Below are positions 7,781-13,521 of a stretch of 26,302 bases of DNA, in pieces. Position 1 is the stretch's first letter, and the number at the start of each line of letters is the position of its first letter. The DNA comes from Clostridia bacterium (GTDB lineage: Bacteria; Bacillota; Clostridia; Monoglobales; Monoglobaceae): assembly GCA_017409915.1 (NCBI GenBank), contig JAFQRU010000095.1, positions 1-26,302 of the forward strand. Reading direction: 5' to 3'. Below the pieces are notes generated by a model. The model was not told where the DNA came from, ran no database searches, and saw nothing but the letters and a program-made list of their open reading frames with translations. A program made the position numbers and the translations under genes.

Positions 7781-9184
7781 TTACGCCCCCTGACCTATTA
7801 CATTTCCTGAGTGTTGGCCTTCGTTTCTTATTTCTCCCTTTACTATATCGTTATATTCCTCCGCTATCTCATTCCAGGTTGCAGGACCAATAATTCCTGT
7901 GGGCTCTAAACCGAAAAGATTCTGAAAAGCGATAACGGCATTTTGAGTTGCCTCGTCAAAGGTGCCTGTTACCGAAATTTCAGGAATTTCAGTATAAACC
8001 TCGCTGAGCTTTGAAAGATAACCTTGAATAATTCTTACATACTCTCCCGATGAGCCTAATCTTAAAGAAGTGCCCGGATATGGCACAGTATTATTCCCAA
8101 TGGATTCAACAGGGATATCCTGCACGATACCCAAGTATACATTTGACAAAGAATCCCATGTTTCTTCGTTTACCTCTCCTGTTACGGGGAGGCCATAATA
8201 TCTTTGAAAGGCCTCAACAGACGCCCTTGTAGCAGGGCCGAAAATACCGTCTAATGCCACCTCGGGAATGGCGTTATTATAAACAGAAATCAGGAGCAGA
8301 TAATACTGGACGGCGATTACGCTGTCTCCTCTGTCACCCTCTCTTAAAACCCCTTTATACTGTTTCGATATATCCGTAATTGACTGACCCTCAGAGTCCA
8401 CCGATGCAAGTTTCTTAACTGCAACGAAAATTTCTTGGAGCTGATACCAGGTACCTTTTCCCACAATTCCGTCCACCGTCATATTAAAAGTTTCCTGAAA
8501 TTTTCTTACTGCGTTTTCCGTTTCCACTCCGAAAACTCCCGTTATATTCGGGATTTGGGGAATAAGGGGATAATTGGTGGAAATTCTGTTAAGCTGGACC
8601 TGAATACGCCGGACATCATCCCCTGATGAGCCAAGCCTTAAAGGCGTCCCCGGATATGACATTTCCACATTTGCAACAGGGGCATCAAAAACGATACTTA
8701 TGTCATCCCCATAATAATTCCTCAGTATATCATAGGGAACAAGGCCCTCATTGGCAAGGGTTACGCTCCCCCATTGGGAAAGGCCGTCGCACTGCACTTC
8801 CACTCCGTCGCAATAGGTTGCAAAGAGAGGCTCAACAAAGCCTTGCCGTCTTATATAGTCGTTGAATATTTCGTTGACGATTTCGTTTATATTCTCAAAG
8901 ATATTCCTGCCTTTTACAAAAGATTGGTCATAGGCAGTTGAGTTTGTTATGTCAAAATCATATCCGCGGGAAGGATACCACTCCGTATAGACCCTGTTTA
9001 AGGCATAGGAAATCTGGGCATATATGTTTGCCCTGATGGCACTTTCAGGCCATGTGGGGTATATCTCACTTGATGCCACATTTTTTATATAATCCGCAAA
9101 TGGAACAGTAACATTTTCCGCTGACGCTGACGGCGGGCCTAAATGAACTGTTATTGTTTCAGGTATAACCGGTGTTCCGTTCAT
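7781..9184 (-). CDS. SpoIID-like domain plus three peptidoglycan-binding repeats
   Basis: A protein of 467 residues. Residues 10-165 resemble the SpoIID/LytB domain: YIKNVASSE places Glu40 where the catalytic Glu of SpoIID lies, WPESAIRANIYAQISYA follows, and CDGLSQWGS corresponds to the SpoIID HGxGMSQxGA motif, ending in YDILRNYYGDD. Cys125 and Cys132 could serve as a metal or redox pair. Three PG_binding_1 repeats follow at about 175-255, 278-350 and 370-445; each has a GxFGxxT-like core, and two open with PGTxLRLGSSG. SpoIID is a lytic transglycosylase needed for engulfment, so a glycan-strand role is plausible but unproven. There is no signal peptide. AGGAGGAGAG precedes ATG 9182-9184. 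It is the middle gene of the operon. Identification by remembered family pattern. Confidence 0.82.
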   Translation of the reverse strand: MNGTPVIPETITVHLGPPSASAENVTVPFADYIKNVASSEIYPTWPESAIRANIYAQISYALNRVYTEWYPSRGYDFDITNSTAYDQSFVKGRNIFENINEIVNEIFNDYIRRQGFVEPLFATYCDGVEVQCDGLSQWGSVTLANEGLVPYDILRNYYGDDISIVFDAPVANVEMSYPGTPLRLGSSGDDVRRIQVQLNRISTNYPLIPQIPNITGVFGVETENAVRKFQETFNMTVDGIVGKGTWYQLQEIFVAVKKLASVDSEGQSITDISKQYKGVLREGDRGDSVIAVQYYLLLISVYNNAIPEVALDGIFGPATRASVEAFQRYYGLPVTGEVNEETWDSLSNVYLGIVQDIPVESIGNNTVPYPGTSLRLGSSGEYVRIIQGYLSKLSEVYTEIPEISVTGTFDEATQNAVIAFQNLFGLEPTGIIGPATWNEIAEEYNDIVKGEIRNEGQHSGNVIGQGA

Positions 9185-9196
9185 ATCTCTCCTCCT

Positions 9197-9589
9197 TTAT
9201 AAATCCTGTGGTTCTTTATCGTCAATAATTATGGGACTTGCTGTATATCCCAAAGGAAGTGGAATTAAAGCCACCGGCTGAATTGTTGTCTTTCCGCCAA
9301 AGATTGGGACCTCTAAATTTTCAACCGGATAATAGCCCTCTTTTTCGGTTTGTATTTTATAAGTTGAATAGTTATCAGTTCCCGAAGGGGTTTGGGAGTT
9401 TTCTCTGCTAGGGGCAGGAAGGGTCAGCGTTTCTGTCTGACCGTTTCGGTCGGTCAATAAAACTCTTTCCACTGTTTCTCTCTCGTTCTCTTCCGTTTTG
9501 CTTACTGTTATATGGGCACCTTCTATGGGTAATCCTTTCCCCGCAGTAGAAACCTGAATAATTAGATATCCCCTGTCTGTATCTGCCAT
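9197..9589 (-). CDS. Small beta-sandwich protein, carboxypeptidase-regulatory-like
   Basis: A protein of 130 residues. The order GYLIIQVSTAGKGLPIEGAHITV, VLLTDRNGQTETLTLPAP and YKIQTEKEGYYPVENLEVPIF is that of a carboxypeptidase-regulatory-like (CarboxypepD_reg/PEGA-type) beta-sandwich: a variable inserted strand, a turn with Asp-x-x-Gly, and a KEGYYP strand. There is no signal peptide and no enzyme motif, so it is probably a structural or binding module. AGGAGG lies 8 nt before ATG 9587-9589. It is the first gene of the operon with the SpoIID-like and peptidoglycan-binding proteins (12-nt gap). Overlapping promoter-like motifs lie upstream at 9622-9652. Confidence 0.75.
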   Translation of the reverse strand: MADTDRGYLIIQVSTAGKGLPIEGAHITVSKTEENERETVERVLLTDRNGQTETLTLPAPSRENSQTPSGTDNYSTYKIQTEKEGYYPVENLEVPIFGGKTTIQPVALIPLPLGYTASPIIIDDKEPQDL

Positions 9590-9621
9590 TTTTGTTTCCT
9601 CCTATACTCCATATCTTCTCC

Positions 9622-9652
9622 CTTATATTTATGCTAAATCCCTTGACAATAT
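9622..9652 (-). promoter_or_regulatory. Candidate promoter of the SpoIID-like operon (sigma-E-like or sigma-A-like)
   Basis: On the minus strand the -35-like core ATATT (9648-9652) and CATAAATA (9626-9633) are spaced 14 nt, close to the published Bacillus sigma-E pattern (KMATATT, 14-15, CATACAnT) but with mismatches. The same stretch also reads TTGTCA-16-TATAAG (9644-9649, 9622-9627), an acceptable sigma-A promoter. Sequence alone does not decide. The -35 regions overlap the plus-strand tRNA promoter. Confidence 0.45.
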
Positions 9653-9671
9653 ATCTCATTTAAGTTATTAT
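9643..9671 (+). promoter_or_regulatory. Sigma-A promoter of tRNA-Arg
   Basis: TTGACA (9643-9648), a 17-nt spacer and TATTAT (9666-9671). Transcription would start about 15 nt before the tRNA. No other plus-strand gene lies between. Confidence 0.88.
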
Positions 9672-9693
9672 ATTAGGGTAAAATCAAAGATTT

Positions 9694-9768
9694 GCCTCCT
9701 TAGTTAAATGGATATAACAAGCCCCTCCTAAGGGCTAGTTGTGGGTTCGATTCCCGCAGGGGGTACCA
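9694..9768 (+). tRNA. tRNA-Arg (anticodon CCU)
   Basis: 75 nt with the CCA encoded. It folds as a full cloverleaf: acceptor GCCTCCT with AGGGGGT (two G:U pairs), D stem GTTA/TAAC, anticodon stem AGCCC/GGGCT with loop CTCCTAA (anticodon CCT at 9727-9729), T stem GTGGG/CCCGC with loop TTCGATT. It reads AGG codons. It has its own promoter and terminator, so it is a single-gene transcription unit. Confidence 0.97.
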
Positions 9769-9769
9769 C

Positions 9770-9802
9770 AAAAAAGCCAAGGCATAACGCTTTGGCTTTT
9801 TT
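9770..9802 (+). terminator. Rho-independent terminator of tRNA-Arg
   Basis: A stem AAAAAAGCCAAGGC / GCTTTGGCTTTTTT has one G:T pair and a 5-nt loop, followed by a T run. It starts 2 nt after the tRNA CCA. Confidence 0.93.
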
Positions 9803-9851
9803 ATATTTTTTAATACTATGGCAATAATAAAACCAAAAAAGGAGATATTTT

Positions 9852-10817
9852 ATGTGCACAGCTATTGCCTATAAAAACCGATATTTCGGGAGAAATCTTG
9901 ACTATGACATTTCTTACGGGGAGGGGATTACTCTTTGCCCCCATAGCTTCCCTCTGTCATTTACGACACAACCAACAGTAACAAAGCATTACGCCATAAT
10001 GGGAATGGCGACGGTTATTGATGACTATCCTTTATTCTTCGACGCCATAAATGAAAAGGGACTTTTTATGGCAGGACTTTTATTTCCCGAAAGTGCAAAA
10101 TACTTTCCCGAAAATTCTGAGAAAATCAACATAACTCCCTTTGAGTTTATCCCATATATTCTCGGGAGTTTTTCTTCGGTCAGCGAGGCAAAGGCAACCC
10201 TTGAAAATATAAATCTTCTGGATGTTCCTTTTTCAAAGGATTTGCCTCTTTCCCCTCTCCATTGGATTCTCTCTGATAAAGAAACTTCGTTAACCATTGA
10301 ATCTACCAAATACGGAATGAAGATTTACGACAATATGGTGGGCGTTCTTACCAACAATCCGCCTTTTGATATTCAGCTTTATAATCTTTCAAATTTTATG
10401 GGTCTTTCCCCGAAGGAGCCTCATAACACTTTTTCCCCTTCTCTTCCTCTTAGTGTTTTCAGCCGTGGGATGGGAGCTCTTGGACTCCCAGGAGATTTCT
10501 CCTCGCAATCCCGATTTGTTAAGGCTTGTTTCTTAAAAGAAAACTCTGCGTCCGAAGACACAGAGTTTAGCGAAATTAATCAGTTTTTCCATATTTTAGA
10601 ATCGGTTGCTCAAATAAGGGGAAGCGTTGTTACGGAAAGCGGTAAATTAGAAATAACCCTTTACTCTTCCTGTTGTGACGCCGAGAAGGGGATTTATTAC
10701 TATAAAACTTATGACAACAGCAACCTAAACGGCGTCGCTATGATGGATAAAGATTTGGAGGCAAAGCATCTTTCGTTCTATCCGCTTATAAAGGATACCA
10801 AAATAAATATTATATAG
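9852..10817 (+). CDS. Choloylglycine hydrolase family protein (bile salt hydrolase / penicillin V acylase type)
   Basis: A 321-residue Ntn-hydrolase of the usual length for the family, which cleaves linear amides such as conjugated bile salts or penicillin V. After Met removal Cys2 becomes the nucleophile (MCTAIA). Arg14 and Asp17 (FGRNLD), Asn168 (LTNNPPF) and Arg221 (SRFVKA) fit the remaining catalytic positions. Other family stretches are clear: GMATVIDDYP, INEKGL, GLPGDFSSQSRF, and QIRGSV and EKGIYYYKTYDN near the end. There is no signal peptide. Overall similarity is to clostridial bile salt hydrolases. However, the AGLNFP motif of those enzymes is AGLLFP here, so Leu77 replaces an Asn linked to bile-salt preference and the substrate is uncertain. 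AAAGGAG lies 7 nt before the ATG. The 3' end overlaps the convergent gene by 8 bp. Confidence 0.93.
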   Translation: MCTAIAYKNRYFGRNLDYDISYGEGITLCPHSFPLSFTTQPTVTKHYAIMGMATVIDDYPLFFDAINEKGLFMAGLLFPESAKYFPENSEKINITPFEFIPYILGSFSSVSEAKATLENINLLDVPFSKDLPLSPLHWILSDKETSLTIESTKYGMKIYDNMVGVLTNNPPFDIQLYNLSNFMGLSPKEPHNTFSPSLPLSVFSRGMGALGLPGDFSSQSRFVKACFLKENSASEDTEFSEINQFFHILESVAQIRGSVVTESGKLEITLYSSCCDAEKGIYYYKTYDNSNLNGVAMMDKDLEAKHLSFYPLIKDTKINII

Positions 10818-11166
10818 CAGTTTTCCTTTTCTGGTATGCCTGGATATACGGAGTTCTTTTTACCTCTTTCGGACTTAAAACCTTGGCGATAACCGCCTCC
10901 TCAGTGACAAAAACAATCTCAGCATAGGCAAAGTTTCCTATCTTTTTATAAATATACTTTGCGTCCGTCGTTCCTTTGACGGTTTTTTCTTTACCGGTTG
11001 CCACCTTGCCGATTGTTCCCAGCATAGGAAGAGTTACCCTTATTTCAAAGGGGGTTCCCCCATTACCGAAGGTTTTGGAAAGCTTTACGATTTCCTCAAC
11101 CTGAAAAGGAGCGGTTCCATAATACTTCCCTAAATTGCAAATCATAATATAATAGTCATTTTTCAT
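10810..11166 (-). CDS. Hypothetical protein, 118 residues
   Basis: I do not recognise this family. The reading frame extends upstream, but ATG 11164-11166 with AGGAGGAGATAAA directly before it is the convincing start. The protein (MKNDYYIMICNLGKYYGTAP...) has no signal peptide or membrane helix. It is basic, with a predicted mix of strands and helices (PFEIRVTLPMLGTIGKV, FAYAEIVFVTEEAVIAKVL) and a Lys/Arg-rich tail. It is a single gene: a terminator lies upstream (11230-11255) and it converges on the choloylglycine-hydrolase-family gene with an 8-bp overlap and no visible terminator between them. The strong ribosome binding site and open frame support a real gene. Confidence 0.75.
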   Translation of the reverse strand: MKNDYYIMICNLGKYYGTAPFQVEEIVKLSKTFGNGGTPFEIRVTLPMLGTIGKVATGKEKTVKGTTDAKYIYKKIGNFAYAEIVFVTEEAVIAKVLSPKEVKRTPYIQAYQKRKTAI

Positions 11167-11229
11167 TTTATCTCCTCCTTTATGTCTTGATTTTAACATT
11201 AAAGGTGGGAAATAAAAAGGACAATAAAA

Positions 11230-11255
11230 GATAGCAGACAATTTTGTCTGCTATC
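11230..11255 (-). terminator. Terminator of the repressor operon
   Basis: A perfect 12-bp inverted repeat GATAGCAGACAA / TTGTCTGCTATC is followed on the minus strand by TTTTATTG. It lies downstream of the XRE/ImmA-like pair and upstream of the 118-residue gene, ending the first unit. Confidence 0.85.
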
Positions 11256-11324
11256 ATAATTTGCTTCAAACAGCCCCGCTTTTTAACAAAACAAAATGCG
11301 GAAGAATACTATTTTATGGCTAAC

Positions 11325-11483
11325 CTATCCTTTTTTCCTTATATCTTTTATCTTCTGTTTTTCTTCTTGCAAAATTTCTTCTCTTTCGCTCGCACTATAA
11401 ATACTGTTTACAAATATATAAAAACTATTGTTATCAAAAGGAACTGTAACCGCCCGTATGCTTTTGGGCAGTTTTTCTACCAT
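11325..11483 (-). CDS. Short ImmA/IrrE-like protein lacking the zinc motif
   Basis: 52 residues from ATG 11481-11483, which has GGAGGG 10 nt upstream. An alternative GTG at 11508-11510 would overlap the repressor stop as GTGA and add nine residues. The stretch LPKSIRAVTVPF, then SFYIFVNSIYSASEREEIL, resembles the N-terminal strand-helix part of ImmA/IrrE peptidases, which lie beside XRE repressors in phages and ICEs and cleave them. Where those proteins have HExxH, this one reads QEEKQKIKD and then ends. It therefore lacks the catalytic histidines and the rest of the domain. It is either a truncated relic or a binding-only partner. The similarity is from remembered patterns and needs a profile search. 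Confidence 0.6.
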   Translation of the reverse strand: MVEKLPKSIRAVTVPFDNNSFYIFVNSIYSASEREEILQEEKQKIKDIRKKG

Positions 11484-11506
11484 TATAAATATACCCTCCA
11501 TACTCC

Positions 11507-11863
11507 TCACTTTCCAAGGATGGTCTCAATGATTTTTACAGCCTTTTCAACCTCTTCCCGGGTTGCATCTTTGGTAAGATTAAAAAGCATTTTCAGTTCG
11601 GGACGGGTTTTCAAAAGTTCGAGATAGTCGCTTAAGCGCTCATCTTTCTCTTCCTCATCAATCCCCATAATGTATGCAGGCGTAACATTATAAAACTTCG
11701 CCAGCTTTCGGGCAGCGTCGGTCTTCATATTTTTAATATCGCCCTTTTCATACTTTTGTATCGCCGCTTTTTGCACTCCTATAATTTTACCGACTTCTTC
11801 CTGGGTTAAACCCTTTTCAAGTCGTAGTTCTTTAAGTCTTTCCCCCATCTTATTCTGGTCCAA
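11507..11863 (-). CDS. XRE-family transcriptional repressor
   Basis: 118 residues. The N-terminal half is a Cro/C1-type helix-turn-helix: MGERLKELRLEKGLTQEEVG, then VQKAAIQKYEKGD, then AARKLAKFYNVTPAYIMGI (about residues 6-67). The C-terminal part is a helical tail (LSDYLELLKTRPELKMLF ... EVEKAVKIIETILGK), typical of short repressors that dimerise through it. The likely start is TTG 11861-11863, since GGAGG lies 8 nt upstream. A GTG five codons earlier is possible. Its own promoter (11885-11913) contains a degenerate copy of the operator that also covers the divergent promoter, so it should repress the plus-strand unit and probably itself. Confidence 0.94.
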   Translation of the reverse strand: MDQNKMGERLKELRLEKGLTQEEVGKIIGVQKAAIQKYEKGDIKNMKTDAARKLAKFYNVTPAYIMGIDEEEKDERLSDYLELLKTRPELKMLFNLTKDATREEVEKAVKIIETILGK

Positions 11864-11884
11864 TGTTGCCACCTCCACCTCAAT

Positions 11885-11913
11885 ATTGTATCTTAAAAAT
11901 TAACTTTTGTCAA
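11885..11913 (-). promoter_or_regulatory. Sigma-A promoter of the XRE repressor
   Basis: On the minus strand TTGACA (11908-11913), 17-nt spacer and TACAAT (11885-11890). Spacer and -10 are overlapped by the degenerate operator at 11888-11904. Confidence 0.9.
11888..11904. promoter_or_regulatory. Degenerate repressor operator (site 3)
   Basis: GTATCTTAAAAATTAAC keeps the left GTATC half at the same 17-bp length as the other two sites, while the right half is TTAAC instead of GATAC. It covers the repressor's own promoter, so weak autoregulation is inferred. Confidence 0.5.
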
Positions 11914-11931
11914 GTTTTTTCTAAATTTCTA

Positions 11932-11960
11932 TTGACATTAGTATCTTTTTATGATACTAT
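11932..11960 (+). promoter_or_regulatory. Sigma-A promoter of the divergent plus-strand unit
   Basis: TTGACA (11932-11937), 17-nt spacer and TACTAT (11955-11960, 4 of 6 to consensus). Operator 1 fills the spacer and enters the -10. The leader before the first start codon is about 96 nt. Confidence 0.82.
11941..11957. promoter_or_regulatory. Repressor operator 1
   Basis: GTATCTTTTTATGATAC: perfect GTATC/GATAC half sites 7 nt apart, lying between the -35 and -10 of the plus-strand promoter. Binding there would block RNA polymerase. The same dyad recurs at 12009-12025. The link to the XRE protein is inferred from position. Confidence 0.78.
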
Positions 11961-12008
11961 ATATGTGTCGGGTACATAAAGTGAGCCCCGTTTTTTATTA
12001 AACTTTTT

Positions 12009-12025
12009 GTATCTTTTAAAGATAC
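12009..12025. promoter_or_regulatory. Repressor operator 2
   Basis: GTATCTTTTAAAGATAC is almost a perfect palindrome, with the same half sites and spacing as operator 1. It lies about 40 nt downstream of the expected transcription start, in the leader, so it could act as a roadblock or second binding site. It would also form a hairpin in RNA. Confidence 0.72.
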
Positions 12026-12062
12026 TTCTTTGTTCCGACAATAAACAAAGGAGATACTTAAA

Positions 12063-12263
12063 TTGCAACATCCGGAAATTACTTTAACCGAGAAATTCGG
12101 GTCCCGCTATAAAGAAGATCCACCCGAGTTTGTCGGGCGATGCGCCTACTTCCCTTGCAATCATAAGATTTATAATGATTATGAATATGTGGTAGATTAT
12201 AAAGGAAATGTTTTTTGCTCTCGGGAATGCGCTGACCTTTTTTACGGCCTTCGGGTCATCTGA
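12063..12263 (+). CDS. Cys-rich mini-protein with MYM/TRASH-like zinc motif
   Basis: 66 residues. The start is TTG 12063-12065, with AAAGGAG 9 nt upstream. Four cysteines form two pairs: Cys27 and Cys32 (RCAYFPC), then Cys52 and Cys56 (VFCSRECADLF). The FCSxxCxxxF ending is typical of MYM/TRASH-type zinc ribbons, so zinc binding is likely. It is the first gene of the plus-strand unit under operator control and lies 26 nt before the ArpU-like gene. It may be a small DNA- or protein-binding regulator. No closer family is recognised, and the function is open. Confidence 0.75.
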   Translation: MQHPEITLTEKFGSRYKEDPPEFVGRCAYFPCNHKIYNDYEYVVDYKGNVFCSRECADLFYGLRVI

Positions 12264-12289
12264 AATTAAATATAAAGGGAGATAATATA

Positions 12290-12655
12290 ATGGAAACAAA
12301 AGAATGGTTAAATCAGGGAAGATATCTGACAAAGGAAATCAGGGCCTTAAAGGACGCTCTTGATAAAGCAGACAAAATGGCAGATTGCGCTTTGGACTCC
12401 TTCTTCTCTAAGTATAAAGAAACGCTGGAAGATAAAATCCGCCAGCTTTCACAGACCAACGAAGATATTATTTCGACAATCTATAAGGTTGAGGATAATA
12501 TTTTAAGGACGCTTTTAGTCGAGAGGTTTATAAACAACAAAACATGGGAAATGGTTTCCCATCGCCTTGGCTATGACTTTTATCATGTTATAAAGAGGCT
12601 TTATCCAAAAGCCGTCGCCGAGGTTGACAAAATTATAAACCTTAAAGCGAGTTAA
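12290..12655 (+). CDS. ArpU/RinA-like phage regulator with sigma-70 region 4-like helices
   Basis: 121 residues, entirely helical. The N-terminal half is a likely coiled coil (ALKDALDKADKMA ... YKETLEDKIRQLSQ). The C-terminal part, LRTLLVERFINNKTWEMVS then RLGYDFYHVIKRLYPKAV, looks like the region 4-type helix-turn-helix of ArpU/RinA/DUF1492 proteins. Phages of Firmicutes use these to switch on late genes. AGGGAG lies 8 nt before the ATG. It is the second gene of the plus-strand unit, ending at the terminator at 12661-12691. No structural, integrase or terminase genes are present here, so its target is unknown. Family call from remembered pattern. Confidence 0.78.
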   Translation: METKEWLNQGRYLTKEIRALKDALDKADKMADCALDSFFSKYKETLEDKIRQLSQTNEDIISTIYKVEDNILRTLLVERFINNKTWEMVSHRLGYDFYHVIKRLYPKAVAEVDKIINLKAS

Positions 12656-12660
12656 AAATA

Positions 12661-12691
12661 AAAAGCACTTGGCTTTCCGTCAAGTGCTTTT
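12661..12691. terminator. Bidirectional terminator between the ArpU-like gene and pnuC
   Basis: An 11-bp stem AAAAGCACTTG / CAAGTGCTTTT with a 9-nt loop and A/T tails on both sides. It lies between convergent genes and ends both; the pnuC stop (12690-12692) is at its right edge. Confidence 0.92.
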
Positions 12692-13367
12692 ATTCTGTTT
12701 GTTTTTCTTTCATTCTTGTCCAGTTTATAAAGCCGTATATGTCGTTTGCAAAAAACATTATAAAGCAGAAAATCATTGGTATATAGGCTATATCCTTTAT
12801 AGATGCCAGAATCCACAAGACAATTAAGACAATATCATTCGCGCAATAACCGATTGCATAATAGGGACTCCGAAGATATGTAAGATATGCCGCTATAAAA
12901 CTTGTGGCTATTGAGATTGTGCTGAACAGAAGATTGGCTGTTCCCATTGCTTTTAAAATAAAATAAAAGACAAAAGTAACAAAGGCAGATAGAACTATCA
13001 TAGTCACTATTTGTTTCCTATTTATACTGTTTACGGTTACTTCCTTTGACTCTTTATAGGGATTTTTATACCACTCTATTGTTACGCATATCGCCATTGG
13101 GGTCGACATAAAAAAGTATGTTATCATTTCGCCGTAATACTTGAAATATATTGAGATTATTCCATAAAAAAGCGCAAATGCAATAAAGAGAATTTGCCCC
13201 AAAACATAGCCTTTTGACACGAAAATAAGAGCCGTGACCCCTATAAGAGATGCCAGTAAAGACAATATATCTTTATTGGGAACTAAGAGAAAGGACACAG
13301 TTACGACAACCGCCGATACTATCCATAGTCCGAATTCAAATTTCGTTAAATCTTTAAAATATTTCAT
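12690..13367 (-). CDS. pnuC: PnuC-type nicotinamide riboside transporter
   Basis: 225 residues with about seven membrane helices. PnuC proteins are SWEET-fold channels that let nicotinamide riboside in for NAD salvage. Signatures of the family are the PNKDILSLLASLIGVTALIF helix start, GQILFIAFALFYGIISI, and the WYKNPYKESKEVTVN loop in the middle of the protein, with a C-terminal half rich in aromatic residues. The frame is open 38 codons further upstream, but ATG 13365-13367 has GAGGGAG close by and starts just before the first helix. No kinase gene (nadR) is adjacent. I looked for a recognisable riboswitch in the leader and did not find one. Confidence 0.9.
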   Translation of the reverse strand: MKYFKDLTKFEFGLWIVSAVVVTVSFLLVPNKDILSLLASLIGVTALIFVSKGYVLGQILFIAFALFYGIISIYFKYYGEMITYFFMSTPMAICVTIEWYKNPYKESKEVTVNSINRKQIVTMIVLSAFVTFVFYFILKAMGTANLLFSTISIATSFIAAYLTYLRSPYYAIGYCANDIVLIVLWILASIKDIAYIPMIFCFIMFFANDIYGFINWTRMKEKQTE

Positions 13368-13400
13368 ACTTACTCCCTCATTAAAAAAAGCTTTCACAGG

Positions 13401-13449
13401 GCATATCTTCAAAGACCTAACGATATGCACGGTGAATGCTTCCACATTC
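13401..13449. repeat. Two small inverted repeats upstream of pnuC
   Basis: GCATATC/GATATGC (13401-13407, 13422-13428) and GAATG/CATTC (13434-13438, 13445-13449). The first shares the GATATGC sequence with the palindrome at 13536-13556. They could be leader hairpins of pnuC mRNA or part of the palindrome-rich element next to tRNA-Pro. Confidence 0.45.
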
Positions 13450-13490
13450 TCTACCCGGTGGCAGATAATATTTACTTTCAAACCTAAAAA

Positions 13491-13521
13491 AGTGGTCGAG
13501 GTGACAGGATTTGAACCTGCG
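13491..13521 (-). repeat. Duplicated 3' end of tRNA-Pro (att-like direct repeat, copy 1)
   Basis: 31 nt identical to 13676-13706. It contains the last 29 nt of tRNA-Pro including CCA and most of the T arm, in the same orientation but without the 5' half. This is what is left when an element integrates into a tRNA 3' end and displaces the original end. Confidence 0.85.

Noticed and set aside
11244..11627. Plus-strand open frame of 127 codons opposite the repressor
   Set aside because: It has no ribosome binding site, a low-complexity hydrophobic/Phe-rich product, and lies antisense to the well-supported repressor and its partner.
13368..13490. Riboswitch in the pnuC leader
   Set aside because: I compared it by eye with TPP, THF, preQ1 and NAD-type patterns and found no conserved core; only two small hairpins.
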